Shown here one piece after another: positions 35,028 to 46,640 of a stretch of DNA of 64,000 bases. The translations under genes and the position numbers were made by a program. This stretch comes from Malachius bipustulatus (taxonomy: Eukaryota; Arthropoda; Insecta; Coleoptera; Melyridae): positions 13,826,001 to 13,890,000 of the forward strand of contig OU342631.1 of assembly GCA_910589415.1 (NCBI GenBank), read 5' to 3'. A model generated the notes under the pieces. The model saw only the letters and a program-made list of their open reading frames with translations. It made no database searches and was not told where the DNA came from. The first letter of the stretch is position 1; every line of letters begins with the position of its first letter.

Positions 35028-35225
35028 GTCGGCAGCGTGTCTAGATCGCCTCCCGGTCGCGAGAACGGGTCAGCTCCTAACTCTAGTCCCGACGTTGAAG
35101 GTCAAGGCGTCGAAGCGCAAGAGCTGCTCGTCTGCGCCATCCAGAAGCAGCATACCGGCTTTTTCGGGAAACTGAGGAATCTCTTGCTGAAGTTATGCAG
35201 CACGCATCAGTTTAAAAATGAACAG
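35028..35225 (+). CDS. Adenylyl cyclase exon 2 (end of N-terminus)
   Basis: Acceptor TATTTTCCAG precedes GTCGGCAGC; the donor is AACAG|GTAAGA. Length 198 bp, 66 codons (77-142 of the partial protein), phase 0 at both ends. The first half is a polar Ser/Pro/Gly/Glu linker (SRSPPGRENGSAPNSSPD). The second half, from about residue 110, becomes ordered: ELLVCAIQKQHTGFFGKLRN, then LLLKLCSTHQFKNEQ. In ADCY5/6 a cysteine- and leucine-rich segment of this kind sits just before LERLYQRYFF at the first membrane helix, and here exon 3 opens with the matching VEMLYQRYFL. It lies on the cytosolic side. Confidence 0.85.
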
Positions 35226-37357
35226 GTAAGATTGGTCAATATTTCAGCTATGAAAATCTCTTACCTACCTCAAAACTGTTCCGAAACAAGTAATTAAAAG
35301 TATTAATAGATTGGACTAGTGACCTTGCAGTTTCGACTAGTGAACGCCTCCACAGTGGAGTATTATTCGCTATGCTGGTCAAAAGCTCATATCAAAAAAG
35401 TAATTGACAATAAAAAGGTATTTGCTAAGCACTGAAAAAATAAATTATTAAAAACAACCCTTATTGTTCGCTTATCTGCCGGATTGTTTCTCCCAGCGAT
35501 TCGTCAAGGTTTGTACAACTAAGTTATAATCGTCAGGTCCTAATGAGTCCCAAACTTTCGATCAAGATTTAGGGAGTAATTGGGAAACTACGCACAACTT
35601 CACCTCAGGGATTCAATAAAAACTTCGGAACAAACTTTGCAAACTACCTGTAAAAATTGGGTGGTGAATATTTGTGAGCATTAAGTAGAAACTCGAATAA
35701 TCCATCAAAATTTGTTGTTGACAAAACGATGTCTAATGTATTTAGTTTCTAATCAAACTTTCACTATCAGTTCAATTTTTTTATGGTGGGGATTAATATA
35801 TAAATCTCCTGAAAGGACTCACATCCTGGGGCGAAGTGCTTTCTTCCTGATAATGCTTTAATGCTTAACGTGAAAATTATTACATTCATGGTACTTACAT
35901 TTAATAAATTCATGGCTTTATTATTCCGGTTTATGAAAGAAAATATAACCAGATGCATAAAGGATTAGCCACTTAGTGCAAAAGGATTAGCTATATTTTC
36001 CAGTCCTTCGTGGTTATAACTTAAATAAACAGTAAATCTTCCACGGTTACATTAAAGTGAGATTTAGTGAGGCACTCTCCTCTTTGTTTTAGATAATTAA
36101 ACAAACATTTTAGAGAAACTCTTGTTTTTTTCACGTGACATGGAACTGCTGTATATGCATATTTGTTGGTCTAAATCTTGGACAAAAGCTTTTAATACGC
36201 ATTAGTGAAGAACCTTTTAATTAATTCAGGAGGGTAATTTTGCAGTGTTATACGTCAGTATATTGCAGTGTAAAAGAGGTTTAAGATTGCTTTAATTAGA
36301 CTTCTTGACGTTATCCACATTGCACTTGTCCATAACTTAATGGATCACTTAATGGAAACTGGATAACCATTTGGTCCCTATAACTTCAAGCCCAATGCAC
36401 AGTTTTGCTGATGACAGCGAGTCAACACAAAATTTATAGTAACACAGAAGCATTCCAAATAAAGAATTAATCTCAAAGGCTCCTGGGAAGCTGAAGATCT
36501 TGTACCCCTCAAAAATGTTATCTCTCTAAAAGAAATGACTCCACAGAATTCAATCCAGAAGGAACTAACCACACCGAGAACCCTATTTGTGGATGCCACG
36601 TGTTTCTACTGTTTGTGCTTGTGTTAAATTTGCATTATTAGATAATATTTATTTTGATTTAATTAAAGTTACACCGCGTGATATTGTTTTCCCAAGAGAA
36701 AATGGTAAATAAAGGGTGAATGGTGTGTCTCAGACTCGTATCTAAATTTACTCTACGTGGTGTTATTATAGTATTTTAAATAAGTCTGCCCAATATTATT
36801 CTTATCATGATACAAACCTCAATACATCAACAACTAGGCTAGAAAATCATCTCTCGCGGTAACTTACATCGTTTTAAACAGATCTAGTTGTCTCCACTGA
36901 GAGAGAAGATGACATTTGTGCAGAAGGTATAGCTACGTTCTGCATAATGATAATTATTGCAGTCAGTCGAGTAAGTGCATCTTAGTGTAATAATTGAAGA
37001 TATCTCCTGAACAGCACCTGCTGACGACACTATAATGTGCATAATGGATATTTTAGCTTCCAGATGTTGTTATCCATCTACATTTCCATTGCAAGGTTCT
37101 GATTAAGACGGGGGATTTGGGACTCGGTAGTACTAGTCTAATGTCTGGAAACATGCACATGTGGATAAAAAAAATTATCGTTCCATAATTAATTATTCCA
37201 TCAGAGTATTTTCTCCACGAATTGATTCCTAATATACTCGTTCAAGAAAATATTCCGATAAAACTTTATAAGAATTAGAATAGAAATTGAAAAAATAAGA
37301 AAACTTTATAGATTCAAGTAACATCACTGAATAATATTGATGTTGGAATTGTTTCAG
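35226..37357 (+). other. Intron 2 (2.1 kb), no feature recognised
   Basis: Bounded by GTAAGA and GTTTCAG. I see no gene, RNA or clear transposon in it; frames near 35767-35958 and 36378-36599 (minus) have no known motif. Confidence 0.6.
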
Positions 37358-37586
37358 GTGGAGATGCTTTACCAGCGCTATTTCCTGAAGATGAACCAAA
37401 GCAACATGACGAACCTGATCTCCTTGCTGCTGGCGCTATCCATTGTTCTGCTGTTGCTCGCCGCAACCGATCTCATCATCCACCACCACAGAACCGCTCC
37501 CGAGCTTACGCAACTTCATTCCGCTCGTTTAGACAAGCTGCTGATTCTCGTGTGCACTTCTGGATGCTGCATCGCAATTTATGGAG
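37358..37586 (+). CDS. Adenylyl cyclase exon 3 (TM1-TM2)
   Basis: Acceptor TTGTTTCAG, donor ATGGAG|GTTAGT. Length 229 bp: residues 143-218 and one base of the next codon (phase 1). It opens with VEMLYQRYFLKMNQSNMTNL, close to the LERLYQRYFFRLNQSSLT of mammalian ADCY5/6 and the strongest sign of that subtype here. LYQRY is shared by most membrane cyclases. A first hydrophobic helix follows (NLISLLLALSIVLLLLAATD, about 161-180), then a polar loop with HHHRTAPELTQLHSARLDK, then a second helix (LLILVCTSGCCIAIYG) that continues into exon 4. The usable frame could begin at upstream TTGs, but the splice acceptor and phase fix the start. Confidence 0.93.
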
Positions 37587-39346
37587 GTTAGTTTGTCGCG
37601 GTGTGTTATACAGAGTGCGATAATCAAAGTATCAAAGAACATCGCATAAATGCCGAAACGCTTTATTTCATTGTTTTTATGCAGTTTTATTGGCTTTAGA
37701 GATTTTTCTTCATCCTGTGCAGTTTTCCCAGGTTTGGGTGAATAAATTACTCTGTTTAGGGTCCCGGCTTTATAGGTATTTATCCCAGTGCAAGACTGCC
37801 CATGAGGATCAAGCAAAACCTCTGGATCAGAAAGTTTGGTCCTTTCTGAGAGAGTATGCTTAATAGGTGACTATACTTTTTTAGCGGGTAGTAGATGTAT
37901 AAAAAAATTAATTCCCCCAGACCTCATATTTCTAAAAAATCAAAAATAATTATTTTTTATTTAATTGTTACCTCTCGATTTTGAGTTGATTTTTTGATTG
38001 ACTCTAAATTTTTGCCATATCTAAATATTGAGTGGACCTTGAGATAGGACTGCGCCTACGACGTATTGACTGGCGTCGATGGTGATCACAATTTTGTTTG
38101 AATTTTTGAAAATTTGAGATCTCATGATAGTTTCTAGGATCATAAACAGGTTTTGGTCCGCATAACCATGTTCTATTATTTTGAATTGATTTAATAGTTG
38201 GGAAGCTCCTAGAAATGAAATTTGAGAAAATCTGTTAAGGTATTTTTTTGTAGACTACTACAATAGGGGATTTCATGAGGTACTTTGCACTTTCGTACTT
38301 TTACCACTTCGTAGACTTTAATTAAAGGAATTCACAAGGCTCGTAAAATGTTTGTAGTTTGACGAAATAATGATTTTCTACGCAGTGTATGTCGATGTGT
38401 AGAAATGCAAAACTTTCGTATATCAGGCTGCCAATTAGAAATGTTCAGTTTTATATAAAACTACGAACTGTCGTGATTTCGTCAAACTACACGCATTTTA
38501 CCAGCCTCGAAAATTCCGCTTAAAGTCTATAAAGTTGTAAAAGTATGAAAGTACGAAGCACCTCGTGAGTACCTACTCCATTTTTTATTGAAGTTTAGCC
38601 CCGACGAAGGGTTATACGATTGGATACAAATTCAGACACCTACCATGCATATTTTCAGATCTATGACTAAGCTAGGTTACCATAGCTTCTATGTTGAGAT
38701 TCTACGAAATAATAAGGGCTGAAAATTTGAAAACATAAATTTTATTAAGAGGGATATATTCTGTTTGAATAACTCGTTAAAGAACGCCTGGTATATATCC
38801 ATAAAAAGCTCTTCCCCGCTTGAGGGTTAGAGGTAATTAACTACCTCAAAATTCCCAACATTGTGGAATAAGAAATTCCGGAAAATATCTGAAGGATTTG
38901 CATCGTTCATACAATTCAGATTTCTTAAATAGGATGACGTGAAAAGATTTGAGACACTGATACTGATACTGATACTATTCAGACCTCGACAGTTATTCAT
39001 ATCTAGGCTTTTGATTCGACTGTAGTTATATTCCTTCAGAGAGATATGGGAGTATTCCGCTAGCAAATTCCTTCAGGAAATTTGAATACATTTTTACAAG
39101 TTCTTTCAATTTTCCCTGTTTTAGCTATGCCTCGACTCTACCTTTTTCCGCTTCAAGAAGAGAATCTTATTTCTTTGCTACAATTTCGCGACTTTGATGT
39201 CATACTCTGTATCCTATATTAAGGTTTAACGCAAAGTTTTTGCTTATATTTCAAGAGTAAACTTGGTCTATAAAAGAAAGAAAACCATGATGCTCGAGAT
39301 TTTATTTTTTTCCTTCTTAAAATTCGTTTTTTTCTCTTATTTGCAG
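37587..39346 (+). other. Intron 3 (1.8 kb)
   Basis: Bounded by GTTAGT and a T-rich tract ending TTTGCAG. It contains the worn inverted-repeat element at 38273-38569. No other feature was recognised. Confidence 0.6.
38273..38569. mobile_element. MITE-like inverted repeat, about 297 bp
   Basis: TCATGAGGTACTTTGCACTT at the left pairs with the reverse of GTACGAAGCACCTCGTGAGT at the right. Further blocks pair: CGTACTTTTACCACTTCGTA with its partner near 38530, GGCTCGTAAAATG with CATTTTACCAGCC, and TGTAGTTTGACGAAATAATG with the block near 38475. Identity between arms is perhaps 80 percent. It is old and non-coding. Confidence 0.75.
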
Positions 39347-39438
39347 TGTTACTGGCAGTCCTCTCCAAACCCGCTATGAATGAAGTTTATCTGATTATTA
39401 TTTCATATTTCCTCCTGATCACGTTCTTGACATTAGAG
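39347..39438 (+). CDS. Adenylyl cyclase exon 4 (TM2-TM3)
   Basis: Acceptor TATTTGCAG, donor TTAGAG|GTAAGT. It is only 92 bp: with the G from exon 3 it gives 31 codons (219-249), phase 0 at its end. The peptide VLLAVLSKPAMNEVYLIIIS finishes helix 2, makes a short turn and opens helix 3 (YLIIISYFLLITFLTLE). Its small size kept it out of simple open-frame searches. It was placed by the splice sites, the phase match on both sides, and the hydrophobic profile expected between exons 3 and 5. Sequence in this part of the membrane domain is weakly conserved in the family, so support is structural rather than motif-based. Confidence 0.87.
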
Positions 39439-39907
39439 GTAAGTTAAAAAATACATTTTAACTGATTTTACAAACAATATTTTATTTGTACATCTGATTA
39501 ATTCCCTACGGCTTACTTACCTTGAAATTTACATAATCTACTCGGGTGACAAAGAGTTTTCTCGGCGAAAATCTAATCTACCTATATAACAGAGAGGTTT
39601 TAACAGCTTTGTTAAATATTTACAACCTCTCACGATGTTTTGGTGATATAAAGAAGGAAGCTACATAACCTGGAAATTATTAATACATTCCGGGTTCCCT
39701 TTAGAATAAATCTGATTTACTTAGACCTGCTCTTTGGATTATGATTTTAGGCCATTAATGAATTAATTATTGATAGCACCTGAGGCTTAAATGTGCTATA
39801 CATAACGTAGGACGTAGGTAAACCAAAGTGTACAACTGAAATAATGTTAATTATCTACATAAATCTGGGAAAATTGCAAATTTCTGTATTTTTGTAAATT
39901 TTTTCAG
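39439..39907 (+). other. Intron 4 (0.5 kb), no feature recognised
   Basis: Bounded by GTAAGT and TTTTTTCAG. Plain AT-rich sequence. Confidence 0.7.
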
Positions 39908-40096
39908 ATATGCATTTCATTTTTCGTCGGCAGCCAACGTCCTTTGATTGGTACGGCGTTCGCTCTAGCATTTATTTATTTAACTTACGCACTGATGCCA
40001 ATTAGACTGAAGGACGCTTTACTCGCTGGAAGTACTCTTGCTGTGACTCATATTATACTTCTTATTCATGTTGGACTTGTTGATGTGCCATCTGAG
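39908..40096 (+). CDS. Adenylyl cyclase exon 5 (TM3-TM5)
   Basis: Acceptor TTTTTTCAG, donor TCTGAG|GTATGT. Length 189 bp, 63 codons (250-312), phase 0 at both ends. It completes helix 3 (ICISFFVG), then helix 4 (PLIGTAFALAFIYLTYALMP), then the short link PIRLKDALLAG and helix 5 (STLAVTHIILLIHVGLVDV). The link resembles the TLLPVRMRAAVLSG segment of ADCY5/6, which lies in the same place between helices 4 and 5; the P-x-R-x-K/R-x-A pattern is conserved. The frame runs on in genomic DNA to 40201, but the GTATGT donor and the fit of exon 6 place the end at 40096. Confidence 0.9.
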
Positions 40097-40929
40097 GTAT
40101 GTATAACTACTTATACGAAAAATATTAACTTGAGTATGTTCGTTTCTTATTATTACGTTGAATGGATGAAATTTCAGGAAAATTTCACTGAAAATATCTG
40201 ATAATGCCAGATAGACACAACTTCATAATAATTAGTGGCCGTGTAATTTTTGGCTTGTATGTATGTTGTCTCCAAAGTGGATTTTAAATTAACTTTGAAA
40301 CTTCAACTTTATAAGCCGGGCTCTTATTTAATCTCATTTTGATTTCCTCAACTTTCCTGCTCCTTTACAGTCATTAGACCTATATTATAGTACATAGTTG
40401 TAAAGCGTGGACGAAATTTAATCCGGTTATAACATCCGGCGAGATATAAATTATTTGACGTCGAAGAATATTCTCTCTTATAACGAGATCTAATAATAAA
40501 TCACTTTGCATTTGTTTGTTAACGCGTATTTCCCTGACTTTTTACTTACAAACTTGCAAAATCTTTACGGCTGCTCACTGGCTTTTGCTAAGCCACTGAC
40601 TATTTTGATTAGTTTATTTATTGAAACTGAATAAGAGAGACTTGACTATGCAATGACCTGTGAGGGGGAGAAAAATGAGTTAGTTTAGATAGGTAATTTT
40701 ATGATTGAAGAAGTATTTTTATAGTCATCAACAGTACCTTTGGATAAAAGAAGTTTCCCCTGACCAAACTTAAATTTTCAATACTGAAATAAAATAAATA
40801 TGGCTAACATGCTGATAAGTTCAACTTCAATATTCATTAGTGAAAAAAAAAATTACCGCCTTACTTATCACTTTCCGCTTTACATAAATTGTTCCAAAAA
40901 TAGATTTTTCTCAGACTAGGCGCATTAGG

Positions 40930-41170
40930 CCAATATAGAGGTTCAAAAGAAAGTTTTGCTAAAGTTTTGATTTTATCAATGTTTTTTGGGCCGCTAAACA
41001 CGAATTTGAAGATTGCAAGCAAAATTTGGCGCGGAACTTTGTTTTTTTGCACCTTTTGACAAAATTTTGTATCTTTTTTAAATTTTTGGTATACACTCAG
41101 AAAACAACCGGTTTTTCGATAAGTTCACTCCATAAAAAATTAAATCAGATAAACTCTCATATATTTCGGA
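40930..41170 (-). repeat. Dispersed unit of the 20590-22110 repeat family
   Basis: TTTTTTGGGCCGCTAAACAC, then GAATTTGAAGATTGCAAGCA, CGGAACTTTGTTTTTTTGCA and TTTTTCGATAAGTTCACTCC match 20622-20790 in the same order with small differences. It shows that the array unit is a mobile or at least dispersed repeat. Confidence 0.75.
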
Positions 41171-41947
41171 ACGGTGATGCTGTTGGGAAAAAATTTTTAG
41201 AAAAAAATTGTATGGTTGTCAGGGAGACATCTTTTGGGAGCACAATCACCCCCTCCCCTTCCCCTACACCCGTGGGGGTGACGGTAAATTAAATTTCTTA
41301 AGTGACAACCCCAATTTTCTATGACGTTAATCGATCAAGTTGACAAAAATATGAAGCTTTTCTTTCAAACTTTTTTTCGAAAACGCAAACCCGTCTAGTG
41401 GTTGAGCTATCAAATTTCTAATTTTTAAAATTAATTAATCTTTTTCATTTTTTCTTATTTTAGCGCTGGGTAAATGGGATGGAGGCGATGAGGTTACTGT
41501 TTTCACTGTCAACAATTTTGTCGACTGCACAGTTTGACAGTTGACAGCTCTGTCAAATCTCGCAAACCCCGCTTTTGAAAAAAATGAGAAAAAATCAAAA
41601 GATTCATGAATTTCAAAAATTATTGCAGATTTGACAGCTCCGCCGCTCGACAGGTTTGCGTTTTCGAAAAAAAAAGTTTGAACCAGAAATTTAATTTTTT
41701 GTCAACTTGATCGATTTACGTCATAAAAAGGAGGTTGCCGGTTAATAAATTTGACTTATCCCCCCCCCCCCCCCGTTGTAGGTGGTATATTTATATATTT
41801 TTAGGAATAATAAAAAATATGGTCAAAATAATAAAAATCGATTTTTCTGTTTCAAATTCTTAATAAGCATAAAATAGTGAAACTTTTTGTCTCCTACAAT
41901 TTTCGAAATCCCATCGTGAATCTCGAATTGTTCAAAACAGTGAAATA

Positions 41948-42735
41948 TACAGGGCGTCCGAGATAACAGGTGATCCAAAATAACATGATGGGGATCTCAG
42001 AAAGCGTGAGAGATAAGACGTCGGTTAAATTAGAGAAAAATTTCCCAAATTTATGCTTATTAAGAATCTGAAAAAAATTGATTATTTTCAGTCGTTGCTG
42101 GAAAATTCAAAAAGAAACTGAAAAATCGTTGAAACTGAAAAATTATCCATTTGACTTTTTAAAAATTATCAAAGCCGACTAAATCTTTCAGAGTATTCAT
42201 AGTTGATTTTTGTTTTTCTAACAGCCGCAATATTGGTTTTTCATGTCGTTCGGTATTAAAAAAATCAACTTAAGAAAAAGTTTATAAATACAAAATAATT
42301 TTTTTTTAATTTTGTTTTTTTCGAAAAAAAGGTAATATTTGTCTTAGAATGCCTTCAGTATGACGTCATATTGCCTGCCTTGGTTTCTCGGTGAATGGTT
42401 TTTGCCGTTATTTTATGGAGATATTTTCTTCTCTTTTTGAAAAATTGTATTTTGGTTTTTTATTTTTTTTTTTTAAATGAACCCGATTTCTTTTAACTTT
42501 GTAGATTTTTTGTTGAACTGCTTTTTTTAATAAGAAAATCAAAAATTTACTATGAAAACTCTGGGATCTAGTCGGCTTTAATTTTCAATAATAAATAAGA
42601 TATGGCTAAGGAAATCTCAATTTTTCAGTTTTTCTGCATATTTCAGTAATGGCTAAATTTTTCAGAAATAGTCCCCGATTTTTATTAGGTGTTTTGTGCA
42701 ACCTTTTCTTCCATTTAACTGACCTCCTATCTCTC
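41948..42735. mobile_element. Foldback element, family F1, divergent copy
   Basis: It starts TACAGGGCGTCCGAGATAAC. It shares GTCGGTTAAATTAGAGAAAA, GATTATTTTCAGTCGTTGCT and AAAGCCGACTAAATC with the left arm of 12777-13714. On the right it has TCTGGGATCTAGTCGGCTTT, AGATATGGCTAAGG and CATTTAACTGACC from the right arm. The arms are unequal and worn. The end at the right is not sharp; I place it near TCTCAAGTTAAAG. Confidence 0.75.
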
Positions 42736-43012
42736 AAGTTAAAGAACGATAACTGGCTGTTTAGGTATAATAACTTCCATAGATGTCTGGAAAAGAAAGA
42801 AACGTAAAAAACTCAGGGGATGATTCTTTGAGCAACTTCCTAAGAACGTTTCCTCTAAAACTCAAAATTGGTTTCAGAGCTCTCAAAAATTATTTTTTAA
42901 ACCTTTTTATTGTCTTTTTGTTAATAAATAGAAGTAATATTGTAATGAATAAATAATATTATATAAATTTAAATAATAATTAATACTAAAATATTGTTTA
43001 TTACTATTTTAG

Positions 43013-43162
43013 GTTAGCAGCTGCTGTATTATCCTCCTCTGCGGAAATATCGCCGGAGTTAGTACTCATTATCCCAGGGAAATAGCTCAGAGGAAAGCAT
43101 TTCTCGAAACCAGACAATGTATCGAAGCCAGGCTTAAAATACAAAGGGAAAATCAACAACAG
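43013..43162 (+). CDS. Adenylyl cyclase exon 6 (TM6 and entry to C1)
   Basis: Acceptor TACTATTTTAG before GTTAGCAGC; donor CAACAG|GTGAGA. Length 150 bp, 50 codons (313-362), phase 0. Helix 6 is [16 protein letters not shown], followed by the near-invariant [20 protein letters not shown] and [14 protein letters not shown]. The last part is the signalling helix that couples the membrane domain to the catalytic core. ADCY5/6 have [20 protein letters not shown] at this point, and HYP is more typical of types 5 and 6 than of others. A second AG eight bases downstream would shift the frame, so the first acceptor is chosen. Confidence 0.93.
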
Positions 43163-44849
43163 GTGAGAGGAGTTTTCTCTTATTCCATGTCGCTATACGA
43201 TCCTATAAATAACATCATATTTCATTGAGAATTCTCTGCTTATATTGGGGTGAAAATGCTTTCAAATGGCGGTTACATAGGTACCAGACGTTATACGTTA
43301 CTGTTTTCACAATACATGCAGCCAGCGCATGTAAATATTTGAATAAGAGAATTAATGTACTGAAACAATGTTAAAATCCGTAGATAAGGCGATGTACTGT
43401 AAATGCATTATTTGATTTTCCTTTGTTTCTGTTAAAAGTTTAGAAATGTGCCATTTTTAAGACACTTCTTGTTATGTAGCACACTCCAGAGTTTCTCATC
43501 CTGCTTTAACAACTGTTTCAATCTATTTATTGCTTTGCTTCTTTATTGATGTGACATTTTGGACAGAGTCGATCTGATTTGTTGACCTGGGGATGACTTA
43601 ATGTTAAACACGTCAGAACACGATTTTGATGACGATTTGTTTTAATGATTTTTGACTTTTTTATTTTTTTTTATCAAATTTTTAAAGTGTTTGAGGAAAA
43701 GTGCATGGTCAGTACACAAATTCTATAAAGAGCGCAAAAGGCACTTGTAATTTTACAATTAATTATTGGAAATTTATAAAATGATTGGTGACGTGTTCTT
43801 GCTTTGCTTTATCGTGTTGAACTTGATAGGTACTTAAATTAAGTTATAAATTCAGAATACCTAGCCATATTTAGTAACCAAGTAACGTTCAGTTATTAAG
43901 CTTTTAACTGAAATCTATTAGGTAATTACCCAAAAACTTAACACCAAGTATCTTGCTTTGCTACTTATTCTGAAATCTGTGATTATGCCCTCCTGCAACT
44001 TCCCAATAACTTAAATGTAAAGGTTGCCTTAGTGATGTCTAACAGGAATTTAATAATCAGATTCGTGAATAGAGCCCCTGTTGCACGAACCATAAAATCG
44101 GTTCGAGTTTTCTGTACGTAGGTGCTTCCACCTCTGACTTATTAGCGTCGGATAGTTAACATTCAGACGGTACGAGGCATCAGAGGAATTGGGAGGGATG
44201 CGCTTCCGAATTATTCCGGATGAAATTCCAGATGGCGCCCGTGCAAGAACCAGAGATGGTAGCTGCTGATCTACGATACTCAAAGGACTGTGTTGCGCCG
44301 CGAGACTCCAGAATTCCGTGTCAACCATTAAAATGGATTAAATGGAGTTTCCTTAATTAAAACGATTCGCTATTCTACACTGATATTAAGTAATCTGACG
44401 TAATCAGCTATCATGACTTTTAAACCCCAGTACGATCAATTTGGCACCGCATTCCACAGAGTCAACTCTCTTAAACTTAATTAGATATTTCAAATCAGAT
44501 CGGAAGAATTTACTGAGAATTTTCATGCTTAAAGTTTTTCTTTTCATTATTGTTTCCAGAAATTTTCTTATTACCGTTCTCGAGATTACGGAAATTCTTG
44601 TCATGGATTAATTTTTAATGGAAGGATACAAATAAACTTTCTACAGCTCGTTGGAATCCAACTTTCTTAAAATATTGATGTTTCCTCGCTGTTTACATTC
44701 CTAGATGCGATTACATGAAAGCAGCGAAAAAATATGCACAATAATAGGTAATTATGTCGTAATAAGAAGATCGTTACATGCGGAAATCGTAATTGACCAG
44801 ATAATTATAGTGATTTAATATGCATAAAATGAGGATGTGTTCACTGCTT

Positions 44850-46640
44850 CTGTTATACCTGTTGATTCCATCAAGTGACCATCGGCTCTGGTGATGTGGT
44901 CGATTCTTAGTCTGCGGATTATTGTTTTGTGCCGTTTTGGCATGGCTGGCAGTTGGACCGAAATAAGATTTGGCTGAATCATGTTCAACTTGGTATTAGT
45001 TTGGCTGCATTTATCTTGCCATTTCGTGAGATTTTTGTCTTAGATGATTTTTGAGGTCTTTGTGAAGCTGCATATTTTTCAAAGAGTCTGCTCTCTCGTT
45101 CCTGATAAAACCCACGTGTGATGAAACCCAGACGATACTAATGTGCATTGGTACCTAAGTATTCCGTATATAATTCTTCCGTGTGTATGCTGGAGTGCTT
45201 GTCAATTCCAAGAAGACTCGCCTTAGAGTTATGCTGGTCGTTTCATGTTTCCTGTGATTACTCAGTGAGATGTTTAGGGCCGGGAGGACTTTGAACCATG
45301 GTGGTAAGGTAGACACAGAGAGTAAGGGGTTATTTCTGCAAGGTTGCTGTCTCTCAGTTTTAGGGTTTGCTGTCAAGGGTTTTAGACTTTTTAGATTGGA
45401 TATGACGGACTGGAAGATCTTTGATTTGAGGTAAGGATGAGAACGCCTGGATTATTTGGATTTGCTGACACTCTGGATGAATACGATAGGAGTCACGGCA
45501 TAGATGGAGGGGAAGTTCATTAGCTTCGCAGTAACTGGATGAGATGGAGCTGGACGTAGAGGCTTCGAAATAGATGCGAAGTGCATTGTTGTGTACTTGT
45601 ACAACATCCAGGGTCTTGAGAATCGTTTTGCTAGCAGAAGGCAAAATTGTACTTACGTAGTCTGGCTGAAAACGCCTTAAAGCTCTATTTACTCTGAAGA
45701 GCTCTTGTTCATCGGCACCCTATTGAAGGTTTGCTAGAGCTTTTAGAATGTTTAGCCGTCTTATTAGACAGTTAATTTTGATGTTCTGAATATGTTTCCT
45801 CCATGTTAAGGCCGGTTCTCACTGTACGACACCCGACGATAGCGATAACGCGACAACACGACAAAATTGCGGGGGGACTTCACCATGAGTCTGGTTCCTA
45901 CTTGTACGACTCGTGTTGTCGCGTTGTCGCTGTCGTCGGGTGTCGTACAAGTGAGAACCGGCCTTTAATCTGCTTCAGAAAGTAACTTCAAGTAGCTTGT
46001 GTTGATCTGTTACTTGCAGAGGTTCGCCGTTGTATATAATGTTTGGGATTTGTTTGTTTCTATTTCTGATGAATTTTATAAATTAACTTTGTAGAGGAAA
46101 AATTGAAGCTTGTTTTGTGCGCCCACTGAAATAGCTCGTTTACAGACTCTTGGAGTAGGTCGCATAATGTGGTTGCCGAGACTTTTCCTGAGCAGAAGAG
46201 GACGAGATCATCAGCATAGAGGGCATGACTTACTGATGGTGGTCTCACAGAAGAGCATACATCATTTATTGTCAATATAAATACGGTGGTACTCAGAACT
46301 AGACCTTGGGGTACACCGTTCTCCAATGTATAAACGAATGGGAGGCTTTCCCATTGACAGCTACTTTGGATAAAAAGTTTCCCAGAAAGGTTAAGATTTT
46401 TCCTCCGAAGAGATTCTTCTCTCTGAGGTTTCTGAGATGGTTGATTTTAAATCAGTGACTCTATAAACATGGAGTAGAAACTACAGCTATGACATCCCGT
46501 CTTGTGGTAAATGCTTCCGCAATTTCAGTTTGTAACATGACAAGGTTTTCTAAGCTACCTTGATGGGGTCTGAAGCCGGACTGTGTTGGGTTGAGGATAT
46601 TTGTGTCATGTAAGATACCTGAGAAAAAATTATGCTGTCA
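44850..46640 (-). pseudogene. Non-LTR retrotransposon ORF2 remnant (RT, connector, RNase H)
   Basis: On the minus strand, from high to low positions: NILNPTQSGFKPHQGS-like and ENLVMLQTEIAEAF (46480-46610), RT fingers; NGVPQGLVLSTTVFILTIND and SHALYADDLVLF (46200-46326), the B and C blocks with the YADD catalytic motif; LPSASKTILKTLDVVQVHNN and YCEANELPLHLCRD (45480-45645), the connector; SIVWVSSHVGFIRNERADSL (45070-45150), the end of RNase H; and LRIDHITRADG near 44900. The order is that of a jockey- or R1-like ORF2. Frameshifts and stops break it, and a MITE sits at 45809-45964, so it cannot be active. The EN domain and ORF1 are absent. Confidence 0.9.
45809..45964. mobile_element. PIF/Harbinger-like MITE in the retrotransposon remnant
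   Basis: The left end AGGCCGGTTCTCACTGTACG pairs with the right end CGTACAAGTGAGAACCGGCCT, and pairing goes on through CACCCGACGA for about 31 bp with one mismatch. The next blocks, GATAGCGATAACGCGACAAC and GTTGTCGCGTTGTCGCTGTC, also pair. TTA directly flanks both sides (45806-45808 and 45965-45967), which fits the TWA duplication of PIF/Harbinger elements. About 156 bp long, non-coding. It interrupts the connector region of the retrotransposon, so it inserted later. Confidence 0.85.

Larger units (their letters stand above)
40097..43012 (+). other. Intron 5 (2.9 kb)
   Basis: Bounded by GTATGT and TACTATTTTAG. It holds a reverse-oriented unit of the 20590-22110 repeat family (about 40930-41170), a C run at 41761-41774, and a family F1 foldback copy at 41948-42735. 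It carries two similar blocks near 41330-41400 and 41640-41720 (GCAAACCCGTC and AGGTTTGCGTTTTCGAAAAA types), which form an inverted pair. Confidence 0.6.

Noticed and set aside
39944..40201. Exon 5 frame extending to 40201
   Set aside because: The extension past GTATGT at 40097 encodes residues unlike the family, and exon 6 fits exactly to the earlier donor.
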